Shown here one piece after another: positions 12,596 to 24,900 of a stretch of 64,000 nucleotides of DNA. This DNA is from Plotosus lineatus. Taxonomy: Eukaryota > Chordata > Actinopteri > Siluriformes > Plotosidae. Within the stretch, counting starts at the first letter, position 1. Each line of letters starts with the position of its first letter. The translations under genes were made by a program, and so were the position numbers. A model generated the notes under the pieces. It worked only from the letters and a program-made list of their open reading frames with translations. It had not been told where the DNA came from and searched no databases. Location of the stretch: positions 51,653,580 through 51,717,579 of the forward strand of contig CM045729.1 in the NCBI GenBank assembly GCA_024760905.1, in the 5' to 3' direction.

Positions 12596-12760
12596 GCTGC
12601 TTGCGTATTTGCGAGCCGGAAAGCAGCGCTCTGTCAGAGGTCAGCCTTCTCATAGACTGTTGGGAGGGAGAAGTCGAGTCCCAATCATGTGACTACTCCC
12701 TATACAAGTGCACTTCCTAGGCTCATTACTGTATTAATCTTCATTGAGTGCACTATATGT
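12596..12760 (-). promoter_or_regulatory. agps: Probable agps promoter/5' UTR region
   Basis: This is the segment immediately upstream of the agps ATG on the minus strand. It is locally richer in CpG (gcgtatttgcgagccgg) than the surrounding intron and carries an E-box-like tcatgtga near 12686. No TATA box is evident. The assignment rests on position. Confidence 0.4.
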
Positions 12761-14606
12761 CTGCCACTGAGCCGTTTGTTATGCAGCCACTGTGGTAACC
12801 GAGCCCACTTCTGTAAGCATGCAAATTAGTAAATATTCTTGTAATGTCATAATTAATTATTTATGTCACTCGTTTTCACCGATACAGTGTAAACAGTTGG
12901 GTGATCTTTTACATGAAAAAAATAACTAGAACAATACAGACAACTTAAATAAAAATATGGATTGAAGTACAGTACAGTATATGGTGATGTCACTTTGTTA
13001 AATACTATAGGCTTTTACTTTACCAGTTTTTATCACCTTGATGGAGTGTTGAGACATTTGCAGTGACATGTGTGAGTCAATAAAATATAAAAACCTCCAG
13101 TGGATTTATTTTAATTTCCATACAAAAGTAATCATACTGTTCTGTTAGTATGAAACAATAGATATTAACTGAATTAAAGTTCTTAAAGCTCTGTCTTCAG
13201 TAGGTTATACTGATAGTGTACTGGTCTTTCTGTGCACTGGGAAGTGACATGTCTGGATTTCCCCGCAGGTAATGTATGAGTATGTGTGTCATATGTCATA
13301 TATGAGCTCAGTTTTCAGTTTCCTTTGCTGTGAAATATGTATTTGGTGAAGAAACATGATCTTGATATTTGCAACTTGTGTCTAAATCACTGCAGAAATG
13401 TCAAAAACACTGGAAATGTCTGTAAATTCCAGTTAAAAATTCCAGAAACCTATAAATTTACAGCAACATGTGTTTTCTTTATTTCATCCCACTCAGACAT
13501 TTGAGGAGGAAAAAATTTAAAGCAGGCGACATTAATCATTTTTTATTAATCTTCAGTCACTGTTCTATCATGGTCTAGGTTATGGTGGATCCAGAGTCTA
13601 TCCCGGGAACACTGGACATATGGCAGAAATAAAGCCTGGGTGGGATAACTCAGGATATGTGAAGAATCATAAATATTTTGAAACTAGGCATCATATTCAA
13701 AGTTGGAGTTGGCATCAAATATTTGTAATAAATCTAAAGCAGGGGGCCTTTTGAGAAATAATTAATCTGCTCATTTGGTTTTGAATACAGAATAAAACGT
13801 TTAACTCTGCATAAGAATGACCATAAATTCCCATATGTGCTGCAGATATGTGGTTTGTTGCTAAACACTTTTAATCTTTTCCACATGATGGAGACCAAAT
13901 GTAAAATTACAACCCAAAAATTGAAAAGAGAAAGTACTTTCAGAAAGAGAAAAGGGTGTACACTTTATGTTGATAATGAATAAATGATTTATGTAATTTA
14001 CTAATGAGAAAGGGGAATAATAAACCTTTTGGCTCACATTCATTCTGCATATTGAACACCTAGCAAATTTTCTTAATAAATTCAGGTGAATAACATGAAT
14101 GTCAATCTCTTTCAACTATATTAGATTTCAATTCAGGGTGGGTTGAAGCAAAAAGTGTTCTTTGGGTTGATTATGTTAAGCCTTACAGGTGTGTTGAGCA
14201 CCATCTACGTTCCCTAGGTCTTTATGAAGAGTTGTGCACCACTGACAGAAAGTCAGGCATGTACATGCTTGAGAAGCAGCTTCCCTTTCATACTGGATTC
14301 CATTACTATTCCAATTCCTTACCTTAAGCATTTTGCTCAGAAAACATCTTAAACAGTCGACATCATTATTAGTCTGCCTCCTCTGGCTCTGGAGGTATAA
14401 CAACTCACCACACACTGCTTTATTTTAACACTACCTTCCAAAATAATGGTCCTTTACTTGCAGAGTGGTGAATGTTATAAACTCTCTTACAGTCAGTATC
14501 TATAGGATGATTAAAAAAAAACTTTGAGTGTAAAATTAATACAGGGCTCTTCTCTTTGTACTCAAAAAAGTTTGTACTTTATTCCAGGTTAATTTACAAT
14601 GCATGT

Positions 14607-14650
<44 letters not shown>

Positions 14651-15260
14651 TGTGAGACAACTTAGTTTGTGCATTCTCACTGAAAGAGAGACAGAGCCAA
14701 GTGCCATCAGGGGGCGTGTGTGGTTGTTATTTCTCCAGATGCAATATTTCATTCCTCTAGGACACAGTATTAAACTCCCAAAACAAAGTTCTGTAATGCA
14801 CTGACTGCAAACAATTAGAGCCAGAGTGTATCACAGAACTTTACTTGGAAAGCCACACAAGAGTCCACTAATCCTTCTTCTCCTATAGGACCTCGCAGCT
14901 TTCCACCGGCACAATCCAGGGGTTAAAAAGCACACGGTAGTGTTCTCCAACTCATTCGAACTGCATGGAGCAGATTTTCTTCTGATGTAGTAATACATAG
15001 TTCAACACAATCCTGAAAATGAACTGAGCACCATAAAAGCTAGACAGTGGTAAAAAATTGTTCTTTTAAATACAGTAATGTCTAAATTGGAACAAAGCTA
15101 TAAAGTAAAATATAGTGATGTTGAGAAGCCTCTAATGGAGATAAAAAGTTTATAATAATTGTACAAAGTTTATAATGATTGTAAAAGGTTTATAATGATT
15201 GTAAAATGGATTTGTAAAGATGCTGGGAATGCATAAAGTTGAAATGTGGGGGAACCCCCC

Positions 15261-15294
<34 letters not shown>

Positions 15295-16400
15295 CAGAAA
15301 GTTGCACACTGGAAACATATGGGTTTAAATTTACATGGAGACAGTGTGTTTATATGTAATAGAATAAGCAGTTGTGGGAAATGAAACTGTGAGTTGATAT
15401 GAGAATACTTCAGGTTCAGTTTCAAGGCTCAAGCTTACCTTGCTTCAAGGTTGTGAACGGTCCTAGCTGTTGGAAAGGTAAAACAGCTGACGTGTCTATT
15501 TGGAGCTGGAGATAAACCCACTATGTGATGAAAATCAACTCACCGGTTAATCCTGCAAGGTTTATAACACAGTTAAAGCTTAACTATTATAAATAGAATG
15601 TGTAACTGTTCTAAAGTAAATATTAAACCCTAGGAGGAAAAAAATAGACAGCATGAAAAAGTCTTGCAGCTGGCAAGAATGACATCTGCGCCCAAGAAGT
15701 GAGTTCATCCAACTAAAATAAAGCCAAACTATGTTTTTCAGACTGAAATGTTCAGAGGAGAGAGTACAAGGTTCCTGATTTCCAGCAGAAGAGAGAAAAG
15801 TGTTGATCATACCTGCTGGAGTGAAGTTAACCACAGCTGCAACTCAGCACCAAGCTTACATGCAGAAAATGCAAATAAATAAATAAATAAATAAAAGAAA
15901 ATAAGAAGTAGGAGGCAGCGTTCTACAGATATGCCACCCAAAACTATCTGTCTGGGGTTTTTTTTAATCATTTATGCAGTTTTTTTTTCTCGGTGTCCCG
16001 GAGTCAGTGTCCGCTCAGACGCCTCACCGCCGCCGTGTCTATCCGCGTCGCTCACACAGCTGGAAGAATGTCGACGTGGAGCTGCCAATCGTGAGCGCGC
16101 AATCACGGACGCGCTTCAGACGAGAGGGGGGAAAGAAAAAAGTTTCGGTTTTGGTGTGCAGTTAAGTCAGGCTCAGGGCTATAAAAGTAGGTGAATTCGA
16201 TGTAGAGTGTTAAGTTCTTCATAAGAGACGTGTCAGAGATACCGAGGGAATTATTAAAATATTTTCAATGAGCTGTAAGAACCTTTAAAAATAAACACTA
16301 CACTCCAAAATATCACTGGGATGGTACCATGTAGGCCTTAAAGGATGGTGCCACATAGGCCTGGACCATCGGCAGATCCCGAGGAGGCACAGGAACAAAT
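12761..16400. other. agps-nfe2l2 divergent intergenic region, left part
   Basis: No coding exon is recognised. A SINE-like fragment with ggatccagagtctatcccgg gaacactgg lies at about 13570-13665. Microsatellites are (AAT)n at 14610-14647 and poly-C/(AC)n at 15256-15291. The stretch 15990-16160 is notably CpG-rich (caccgccgccgtgtctatcc gcgtcg), a possible regulatory element or upstream alternative first exon of nfe2l2, with no splice evidence that I can support. Confidence 0.5.
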
Positions 16401-16420
16401 AATATATCACCAACAATGCT

Positions 16421-16543
16421 CAGTTCAGTTCATTTTCTGTAACCGCTTCATCCTAATTAGGGTCGCGGGGAGGCTGGTGCCCATCCCAGCCTACTCAGGG
16501 CGAGGGCAGAGTACACCCTGGCCAGCTCGCCAGGTCATCGCAG
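16421..16543 (-). mobile_element. 5'-truncated L2-type SINE tail with 11 bp TSD
   Basis: This is only the 123 bp tail (minus strand ... cctaattaggatgaagcggttacag ends in gaactgaactg). Perfect flanking duplications CCAACAATGCT at 16410-16420 and 16544-16554 show it inserted as a truncated copy. Confidence 0.88.
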
Positions 16544-16780
16544 CCAACAATGCTAAATAATATATATTACTCACTAATAATAATAATCATCATTTATTAT
16601 GCTTTATTATGCAATATGTTGTTGCATGAGGGCTTTCGTGAATATAACGGAGCGAAAAACCTCAACCTTGTGCCCCTCCTATAGCAAATTTCTGGATCCA
16701 CCAGGGGCTTCGACTCTCCAGCTTTGGTATCTATAGTGTCTTTTAACATGGTAAGGTTAATGTAGTATACAGTACTTTTA

Positions 16781-17114
16781 GGGGCAGTGGTGGTCTAGTG
16801 GTATAAGGCGCCGGATCGCTGATCCAAAGGTTGAAGGTTTGAGTCCCACTCTCCACAAGGTTGTCACTGTCCCCCCAGTGCAGCTAACTGGGTTATCAAA
16901 GGCCGGCCATGTCTCTCACTGTCTATGGTGTGAGGCATGTAAAAGAACCATTGTTGAATTTCGACAAGAGTAGCTGCAAAGCCATCAGTGTGTTTCCGCT
17001 CTGCAATGGCCTGGCGAGCTGTCCAGGGTGTACTCTGCCCTTGCCCTGAGTTGGCTGGGATGGGCACCAGCCTCCCCGCAACCCTAATTAGGATGAAGCG
17101 GTTACAGAAAATGA
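16781..17114 (+). mobile_element. Modular tRNA-derived SINE, L2-type tail, 12 bp TSD
   Basis: Complete copy: A-box TGGTCTAGTGG, B-box-like GGTTTGAGTCC, shared body to GTGTTTC at about 16996, then the L2-type tail ending ggttacagaaaatga. The perfect duplication ACAGTACTTTTA is at 16769-16780 and 17115-17126. Confidence 0.93.
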
Positions 17115-17373
17115 ACAGTACTTTTAAAAGTATTTCAAACCAGAGCTGCATCTTTAAACCGTAGTAACTTTATTTGGTTTTAAGATGAATATTTAGAGGT
17201 AAATGTTTCATTGCATCATTGCAGGTAAACCGCCCTCCATCCAAACCCCCTCCCCAGAACATACAGTCGATGCACCTTTGACATTTAAGATGAACACATA
17301 TACAGCCCATGTCTTCTTGTTAAGTACATGTGTACCTATTCATATGATTTGTCTCCCACGCAGCACTAACAAC

Positions 17374-17653
17374 TGGCAGTGATGGCCTGATGGTAAGGCG
17401 CTGGATCATTAATTTGAAAATCAGAGGTTCAAGCTCCACACTCAACGGTTGTCACTGCTGTTCCCCCCAGTGCAGCTAACTGGGTTATCAAAGGCCGGCC
17501 ATGTCTCTCATTGTCACTTGTCTTGACTTTCGACAAGAGTAGCTACATAACTGTCAGTGTTTTTCTGCCCTGTAATGGCCAGGCGAGCTGTCCAGGCTGT
17601 ACTCTTCCCTTGCCTGGAGTTGGCTGGGATGAGCGCCAGCCTCCCTGTGACCC
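17374..17653 (+). mobile_element. Modular SINE, L2-type tail, cut off by a nested SINE
   Basis: The copy starts tggcagtgatggcctgatgg and runs through the body, with an internal deletion near 17515, into the L2-type tail, breaking off at gtgaccctc where a minus-strand SINE begins. Confidence 0.8.
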
Positions 17654-17891
17654 TCTTCTTCTTTTCCTTTTGGCCTTTTCACTTTTCCAGGGGTCACCAC
17701 AGCGAATCATCTGATTCGCATGTTTGATTTGGCATAGGTTTTTATGTCGGATGCCCTTCCTGACACAACCCTTCAGCAAGGGACAGAAACACGCTGAGGG
17801 CTATGAGGCTACACTTTATGAAAGTCAGCAATGGTTCTTTTACACGCCTCTCACCATAGACAGTGAGAGACATGGCCTGCCTTTGATAACC
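17654..17891 (-). mobile_element. Modular SINE, RTE-type tail, 5'-truncated and nested
   Basis: On the minus strand it begins inside the body at gggttatcaaaggcaggcc, passes the GTGTTTC junction and ends with the RTE-type tail cagatgattcgctgtggtga ... ccaaaaggaaaagaagaag. It interrupts the copy to its left. Immediately beyond it (17892-17928) is another short minus-strand tail fragment with gagcagccgaaagtaaaaga. Confidence 0.8.
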
Positions 17892-18744
17892 CTTCTTCTT
17901 CTTCTTCTTCTTTTACTTTCGGCTGCTCAACACAATATTTCTAATTTATGTTCCTAAAGCAAACAAACAAACAAAAAAATCAATACAGTATGTAGCAGTT
18001 TGGGCCTAATCAAAATGTAACAAGTGAGAAGGTGACCAGTAGAGGTCGCAAGCTGATAGACAGTAAGTTTACAAGGAAGCAGGTCAGGACATGATTTTCA
18101 TGTCTTCTCCCACACGGAAAAATCTTCCACCACTGCACGTTTACATCTTACAAAGTGAATATACCTGGATTTGATTTCTTGTATTGAGTCTCAGACCAGT
18201 AGATCAATGAATTTTAATCACCCTTCTTTGCTAGAACGAGTCGAATTAAACAGTTTTGGTGATAATTGAATTTTTTTTTTAGTTGAACAATCAGAAAGCA
18301 GTGCAACATTGGACTTTTTCTAAGACTGTATGTATATTTCAGTGGTTCTTCTCATTCCAACCATTATCTAGCTTATTATTATCCTGTTCTGCAGTTATGA
18401 TGCATTGGGCCGCGTTTGTGGTTTCCATTGCAAAACCTGTTCTCGATGATGAGCACTCATTCACACCTCAAGCCAATTTAGAATAGACAATTAGCCTAAT
18501 GTGCCTTTTTCTTTTGGACAGTGGGAAGAAACCAGAGCACCCAGATGAAACCCATGAAAGCATAGAGAAAACTGTAGATTCCACATAAAAACACCCACCC
18601 AGAACCCAGAACCTTCTTACGGTGAAGTTAAAGTGGTGAACACTAAGACATGGTGTTTCCTTCCTTTCAACAAGTTTCCTTCTAGTAATTTCCTGTCGCA
18701 TAACATTACACGTTGAAGCCAATTCGATAAGAGACTGCACAGTA

Positions 18745-19210
18745 CCATAGTGGCCTCCTCACAGCAAGAGGGTCCTGAGTTCAGGACCCAAGCTTGTGTG
18801 TTTTTTTTCTGTGGAGTTCTGTTGGAGAGTTGGAGTCTCTGTTGGGCAGTGGTGAGGCTTAGTGGTTAATGTGATGTTACTAATCCAAAGGTCAGAGGTT
18901 CAATCTCCCCTGTCACTACTGTTGGGCTGGCCCTTAACCCTCAATTGCTCAGTTGTATAAAAAAATGATAATTGTGAACTGCTCTGGATAAGATCGTCTG
19001 ACAAATGCAGTCAATGTAAAATGAGTTCTCTCTTTCTTTTTGTGGGTTTCCACGGGGTAGTCTTGTTTCCTCCCACTGTCTAAAGCCACGTACATCAGGC
19101 TACCTGAGTGTGGATGGTTTGGCAAGTTATAGAGTTAGGGTCTACGGTAGAGATAGGCACCAGTCTCCCCGCAACCCTAATAGGATTACGCAGGTCAGCA
19201 AGTGAGTGTG
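18745..19210 (+). mobile_element. Core-type (V-SINE-like) repeat, split by another SINE
   Basis: The left piece has a tRNA-like head (cctcctcacagcaagagggtc ctgagttcag), the right piece the conserved core (tgggtttccacggggtagtc, tcccactgtctaaag) and an L2-type tail (ccccgcaaccctaataggat). The insert at 18844-19021 separates them. The family name is inferred from the core; the copy is strongly diverged. Confidence 0.6.
18844..19021 (+). mobile_element. tRNA-derived SINE with 'ggataagatcgtctgacaaatg' type tail, nested
   Basis: Head gggcagtggtgaggcttagt ggttaa, B-box-like aggttcaatct, middle cttaaccctcaattgctcag and tail ctctggataagatcgtctga ... tcaatgtaaa identify a common teleost SINE, here inserted in the core-type repeat. 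A second copy is at 24425-24614. Confidence 0.75.
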
Positions 19211-19479
19211 TAATATGAGAGCAATGTAAATATCTTATAGTTAATAACCATGTAAGACAATCTGTTTATTCTGCTTGTGTACTGGTGGAATTTTTCAGTG
19301 TTTCAAGACATAAGACCTAATTTAAGATAATAAATTAGCCATCTTCTTTTGACCTGAAATCACGTTTACAGTGGCGAGAGCGTGTAATTCCCTGTACACT
19401 TTCCATAGGAGTCCACATAAGAAAATAGACCGAGAAGCAGTATGATTGCTTATGTTTTATAAGCAGGCGGAGAATAGAG

Positions 19480-19726
19480 CCCAAGCTACAGTTCTGATTG
19501 GCTGCTAGCTCTTTGGGGCGGGACACCCAATGCCTGGAGCTTCCCGTAAATTTTCATAACTCCGCAGACTGTATTTCCGTCATCATCGGCTGGTAGCGCG
19601 TCGGTGATTAATTTCTGCCCTTCATTTCTATTACTTTTTGTTTATTTTTTTTTAAAAAGTAGAAATACAAAATATTATACTACATTGGGAGTTACTTCGT
19701 AAACAAAGAGAGTAATTTTTGCCAAA
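19480..19726 (+). promoter_or_regulatory. nfe2l2: Probable nfe2l2 promoter and 5' UTR
   Basis: The 250 bp before the nfe2l2 ATG contain an inverted CCAAT box (ATTGG 19497-19501), a GC box (GGGGCGGG 19515-19522) and several CpGs (ggtagcgcgtcggtg), with no TATA box, as in a CpG-type housekeeping or stress promoter. I did not find a TGACnnnGC antioxidant-response core here. The transcription start is not defined. Confidence 0.5.
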
Positions 19727-19768
19727 ATGATGGAGATTGAATTGCCGAAAATGCAGCCAAGTCAACAG
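19727..19768 (+). CDS. nfe2l2: nfe2l2 exon 1 coding part
   Basis: The 14 codons [14 protein letters not shown] end at CAG|GTAAAA. The recalled human exon 1 reads MMDLELPPPGLPSQQ, so the start and the phase 0 donor agree. The second in-frame ATG (19730) is an alternative start of the same reading frame. The next coding exon is 11.9 kb away. Confidence 0.93.
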
Positions 19769-19799
19769 GTAAAATTTCCTTAATAATAATAACAACAAC

Positions 19800-19830
<31 letters not shown>

Positions 19831-20383
19831 GGTGAAGATCTCATTGTTATGTGTCTATGTCTGTTAAATTCGAAGTCTGTCTCAGTATGACACTGTCCCT
19901 CTATGTCAGATTATAGTGTATGAAGTGTGTATTGTTGGGAATTTTTTGATGAAACGCGGCTTGAACATTCCGGACGGCTGTCTCGTGGTTACGTAATCAC
20001 CTATAGACGACTCGCGTGCGCGCGGTTGACTTGCATCATGACTTTTATAACCAGCTTTGAGAGGAAAGCGTAATCAGGTTTTTTTTTTGTTGCTCTCAGG
20101 GGGCGTTTCCTGTGCTGCTTCCGAGACTGCGCTTCTCTGTGAACAAAATTCTGCCAAGTCATGGAAGCCCGGCCGTACAACCAAACACATTCTCACAATT
20201 ATAAACGACAGTCTCCATTAGCCAGTCAGAGTCCTGCTTTATGTCTCATTAACCTATAGTATCCGAAGGAATGCCTCGTCGGTGTGTTTGATCTCAGCGG
20301 ATGCCCCTTCACTCAGTCCCATACCGCGCGAGCTGGCGCTATCAGTAGCATTAGCCCTTTGCTCTACTACTGTACTCTCCCTT

Positions 20384-20425
<42 letters not shown>

Positions 20426-21222
20426 TCGGTCGTGTCTAGTTACACAATCCGACACGGCGCTGTTTTCCTACGCCGGCCTTCTCTTTCTACACCAATTTAA
20501 CACGACATTCACGTGTTATACAACACACACACAGCTACAAGGTCACTTCAACAATCTGAACCCAAAACAAAAACTACGAGTATTAGGATTGACAGATCGA
20601 TGGGTGTAAAAGGAGGGTAACAATACAGTACAGTATTTTAAAGTGTTATAAACCACGTGATGTATGAGTATCTCAGTGTTCACTCAGAACTGATATTGCC
20701 CCCCCCCCCCTTCCCCCAATGTTGGAATAATGTAAAGCTTTGATGTTAGGACACCTAGTGGAGCTCTCAGTGTCTGTTCCACCTTTTGGGACAATGGAGG
20801 TGTTCATTAAGCAGGATGTGAACAGGTTTAGTAAGATTTCTTTTCTCTGTTTTTGAACAGAAAATTAACCCGACATTGTGAGTTCCTGTATTTTAGAGGA
20901 AGAGGATATTGTGCTATTGAGTTTCGGTTACATGCATGTGATGCTCATGTTTGTCAGGGTTTCAACTTGTCTCCCAATAACATGTGAGGAGGTGGATTGG
21001 CTAGAATAGACTGACCCGAGAATGAGGGAATGTCTGGGTGCATGTAGACATGGTGCCCCACTCTGGACTTGTCTCTGAGACTGATCAATAAAAGTATTTC
21101 CCCTCGTTTCTGGGATGGTACCTCTGTGTATAGCTCATTTGATTTAGATTTTTTAATTTTTGCTATTCTCTATTAATCCCACAAGGGAAATTATTGCCTC
21201 TGCATTTAACCCATTCAAAGTG

Positions 21223-21281
<59 letters not shown>

Positions 21282-21832
21282 CAGCAGGCTGCACATGGGG
21301 TGCTCAGTTAGGGGTCAGGTTCCTTGTTCAAGGGCACTTCAGCCATGAATGTGGAGGAATTGAAGTTCACTATCTCACTGCCACATTTGTGCCTTTAGTA
21401 TACAACTTTAATCTGAAATTCTGAAGTTAGTATTAAATCCATTAAATTAATTTCAGGTACATAATTGGACATAAGTTATCACAAATGTACATTTAAAGGT
21501 ACAAGATACATATACACTATTAGGTTATATAAGATGTACCCCTGTGAGAAGGAAGAAGGTAGTTTGTGTGTCTTTATTTCAGGTTTCAGACCGACTTGAC
21601 TTAGAGACAGTGTACCTGGTGTAGGATCTCAGTCATGTGTATCCTTGACCAGGATAAACTAGTTACTCTACACGAACAAGGAAGTGATATTTAAGCACAT
21701 TCTTTACCTGGAAACTGACCTGATTCTGAAGTACTCATGTACTCATGTTCGAAAAAAAAAAAGAACATCAGTGGCAGGTTTTGTAATGAAACATCTTATT
21801 TTATTTCAGAGCTAGAGTTAAGAGGTAATACA

Positions 21833-21911
<79 letters not shown>

Positions 21912-24900
21912 ATACATATATAAGTATATATGTAACTATACATGTATATAAAGTCCAGTGCTTGGCACCTCACATAAAGAAGGTTTTAGGTTTAAACCTC
22001 ATGACTGACTGGAGCCCATCTGTCTGAAGTTTGCATATGAAGAGCCGAGAACTAGAGTGGTGTAACCAACAAATATCTGTTACTGAGAAAAATGACATGA
22101 AAGTTTTTGCAATACAAAAAAGTCACGGAGAAGCTCACCGTATGATTTCAAGGTCATAAGGCCATTCTGGCATACAGACACCTTATCCACATCTGTCAAA
22201 TTATGACCTTATCCCATTTTCAGTTTTTGTGAGACTACTGTGACCCTCAGCATTAATATATTTCCTGTGCATGCGTGGGTTTCCTCTGGGTACTTTGGTT
22301 TCCTTACACAGTCCAAAAACATGCACATTAGGTAAACTGGCTATTCAGAAGTGCCCATAGGTGTTATAGGTGTTATAGGCCCATAGGTTGTTCAGCTCTG
22401 TGTTAGCTCCGCCATAGATTGCCAGCTGAAGGTTGCTTGTGTGAAATCAGTTGGAAGAGACTCTAGCACCCTTTTGGCTCTATGCAATACAAAATAAAAG
22501 AAATTTCAACAATTGTATTTTGTGAATTTATTGAATGATATTAGTCATTAAAGCAAATTTTAAAGTATTTAAATAACATATTCCGGTATATATATTTAAA
22601 GAAAGATGAATGACAACACATTTATGTCATCGCACAAGCTTCCACAGGACCTATGGTACATAATAAATAATATAAATATACATTATATATTAGTAGGCAG
22701 CATGGTGGTGTAGTGGATAGCACATCCAGCTTACAACAAGAAGGTCCTGGGTTTGATTTCCATCTGGGAGGTTTCTGTGTGGAGTTTGCATGTTCTCTTT
22801 GTATTTGTGTTTGTTTCTTCCGGGTACTCTGGTTTCCTCCTGTAGTCCAAAAACATGCACAGTAGGTTAATTGGCTGTTCTAAATCGCCTCTAGGTGTGA
22901 GTGTTCCACAGAAGATCTACAGTAACAAACTGTTGAAACTGATAATGCCGATATGTTTGAAAAGTGTTAGAACACACAGTACATTACAGCTTGCTGTATT
23001 TATTAGACGAGTCAAGTAGTGTTAATGTTATGGCTGTTTGTATGCATGATTGTTGTGTGCGTATACACAGTATCCATCCATTTGCTGAACCACTTAAAAG
23101 GGTTGGTGAGAGACTGGAGCCTATCTCTGCCGAGAGATTACCAATCCATGTAAGTGTTCCTCTTGGGTCCTTCTCATTCACACACACGTATTCTGTCTTA
23201 CTGAGGCAAACCTTCATTCCTCTCCTTTCCAGGGCATACCTCCACCTGTCTAGATTTTCCTCCATTTGTTCTCTGCTCTCACTACAGATCACAATGTCAT
23301 CTGCAAACATCATAGTCCATGGGTGACCTTCAAACATCATAGTAACCTCGTCTGTCACCCTGTCCATCACCATAGCAAACAAGAAGGGGCTCAGAGCTGA
23401 CACTTGATGTAGGCCCACCTCCACCTTGTCACACCAACAGCACACCTCACCACTATCTTACATCTCTCATACATGTCCTGCACCACTCTAACATACGTCT
23501 CTGCCATTCTAGACTTCCTCATGCAATACCACAGTTCCTCTCTCGGCACCCTGTCATATGCTTTCTCCAGATCCACAAAGGCACACTGCAGCTCCTTCTG
23601 ACCTTCTCTACTTCTCTATTAACATCCTTAAAGCAAAACACTGCATCTGTGGTGCTCTTTCTTGGCATGAAACCAAACTGTTGTTCACAAATGCTGACCT
23701 CTGCCCTTAGTCTAGCTTCTACTATTCTTTCCCATAACTTCATCGTATGGCTCATCAACTTTATCCGTCTGTAGTTGCCACAACTCTGTACATCTCCCTT
23801 GTTCTTAAAAATGGGCACCAGCACACTTCTCCTCCATTCCTCCGGCATCCTCTCACTCTCTCAGACCTTGTTGAATGTGCTGGTCAGAAAATCTACTGCT
23901 ATCTCTTCTGGACACTTCCATACCTCTACCAGTATGTCATCAGGACCAACTGCCTTTTCACTCTTGACCCGTATGTTATATGTGCCATAGATATAAAATT
24001 GGGAGCAAATAGTGAAATTGGGAGCAAATAGTGAAAGATTGGCTCAGAGAGCATGAGCAATATACACAAGGAGTCACACATAAACTGGCACCACAGTCCT
24101 GGACTTAACCCTATTGAAAGTCTTTGTGATGTTCTGGAGAAGACTTTATGAAGTGGTTCGATTTTTCTATCATCGGTTCAAGATGTTGCTGAAAAATGCT
24201 TAAATTTGTTGAAACAATGCCTTGGTGATTACTTGCTGTTATCAATGGTAAAGGTGGTAAAGGGGGGAGGGGGCAAGCAGCATAGTTTGCAGATATAACC
24301 AGATATGTACTTCAGAAGGCATCTGGAGATAGTGTGACCCCCTCCGTGACATACAATGCTAGCCTCTTTTCGAACTACAGCACATGCATATTTGGTTGCA
24401 GTCTAACACACCCGGAGGGAAAGTGCTATCCACAGTTGTGGATTAGTGGTTAAGGCGATGGGTTACTGGTCCAAAGATCATCGGCTCAGTCCGCACTGTC
24501 ACCACTATTGGACCCTTGATCATGGTCCTTAACCCTCAATTGCTCAGTTGTATGAAAATAATAATTGTAAGTCACTCTGGATAAGAGCATCTGCCAAATG
24601 CTGTAAATGTAAATCTGTCTCACTGTACGACCGAGCTCACAGAAGCTGTCCCTCCCTGGGGCCAGTTAGCTGCGATGGACTCCCAGACACAGACAGATGT
24701 GGCATTAAATGGGATTCGAACTTGAGATCTTCGGGTTAATAATACAAATTAACAGATCTTGAGGTCAGCCGTGGAAATTGTGTTGATTGTAGAAAAGTTT
24801 TGAATGGTTTTCTATTATCAGTATGATTAATTGCCAATCCTGATTATTGCATCAGGTAATATTGGAGCATAACAAAGTGTGCCAGATCACACCTAATTGT

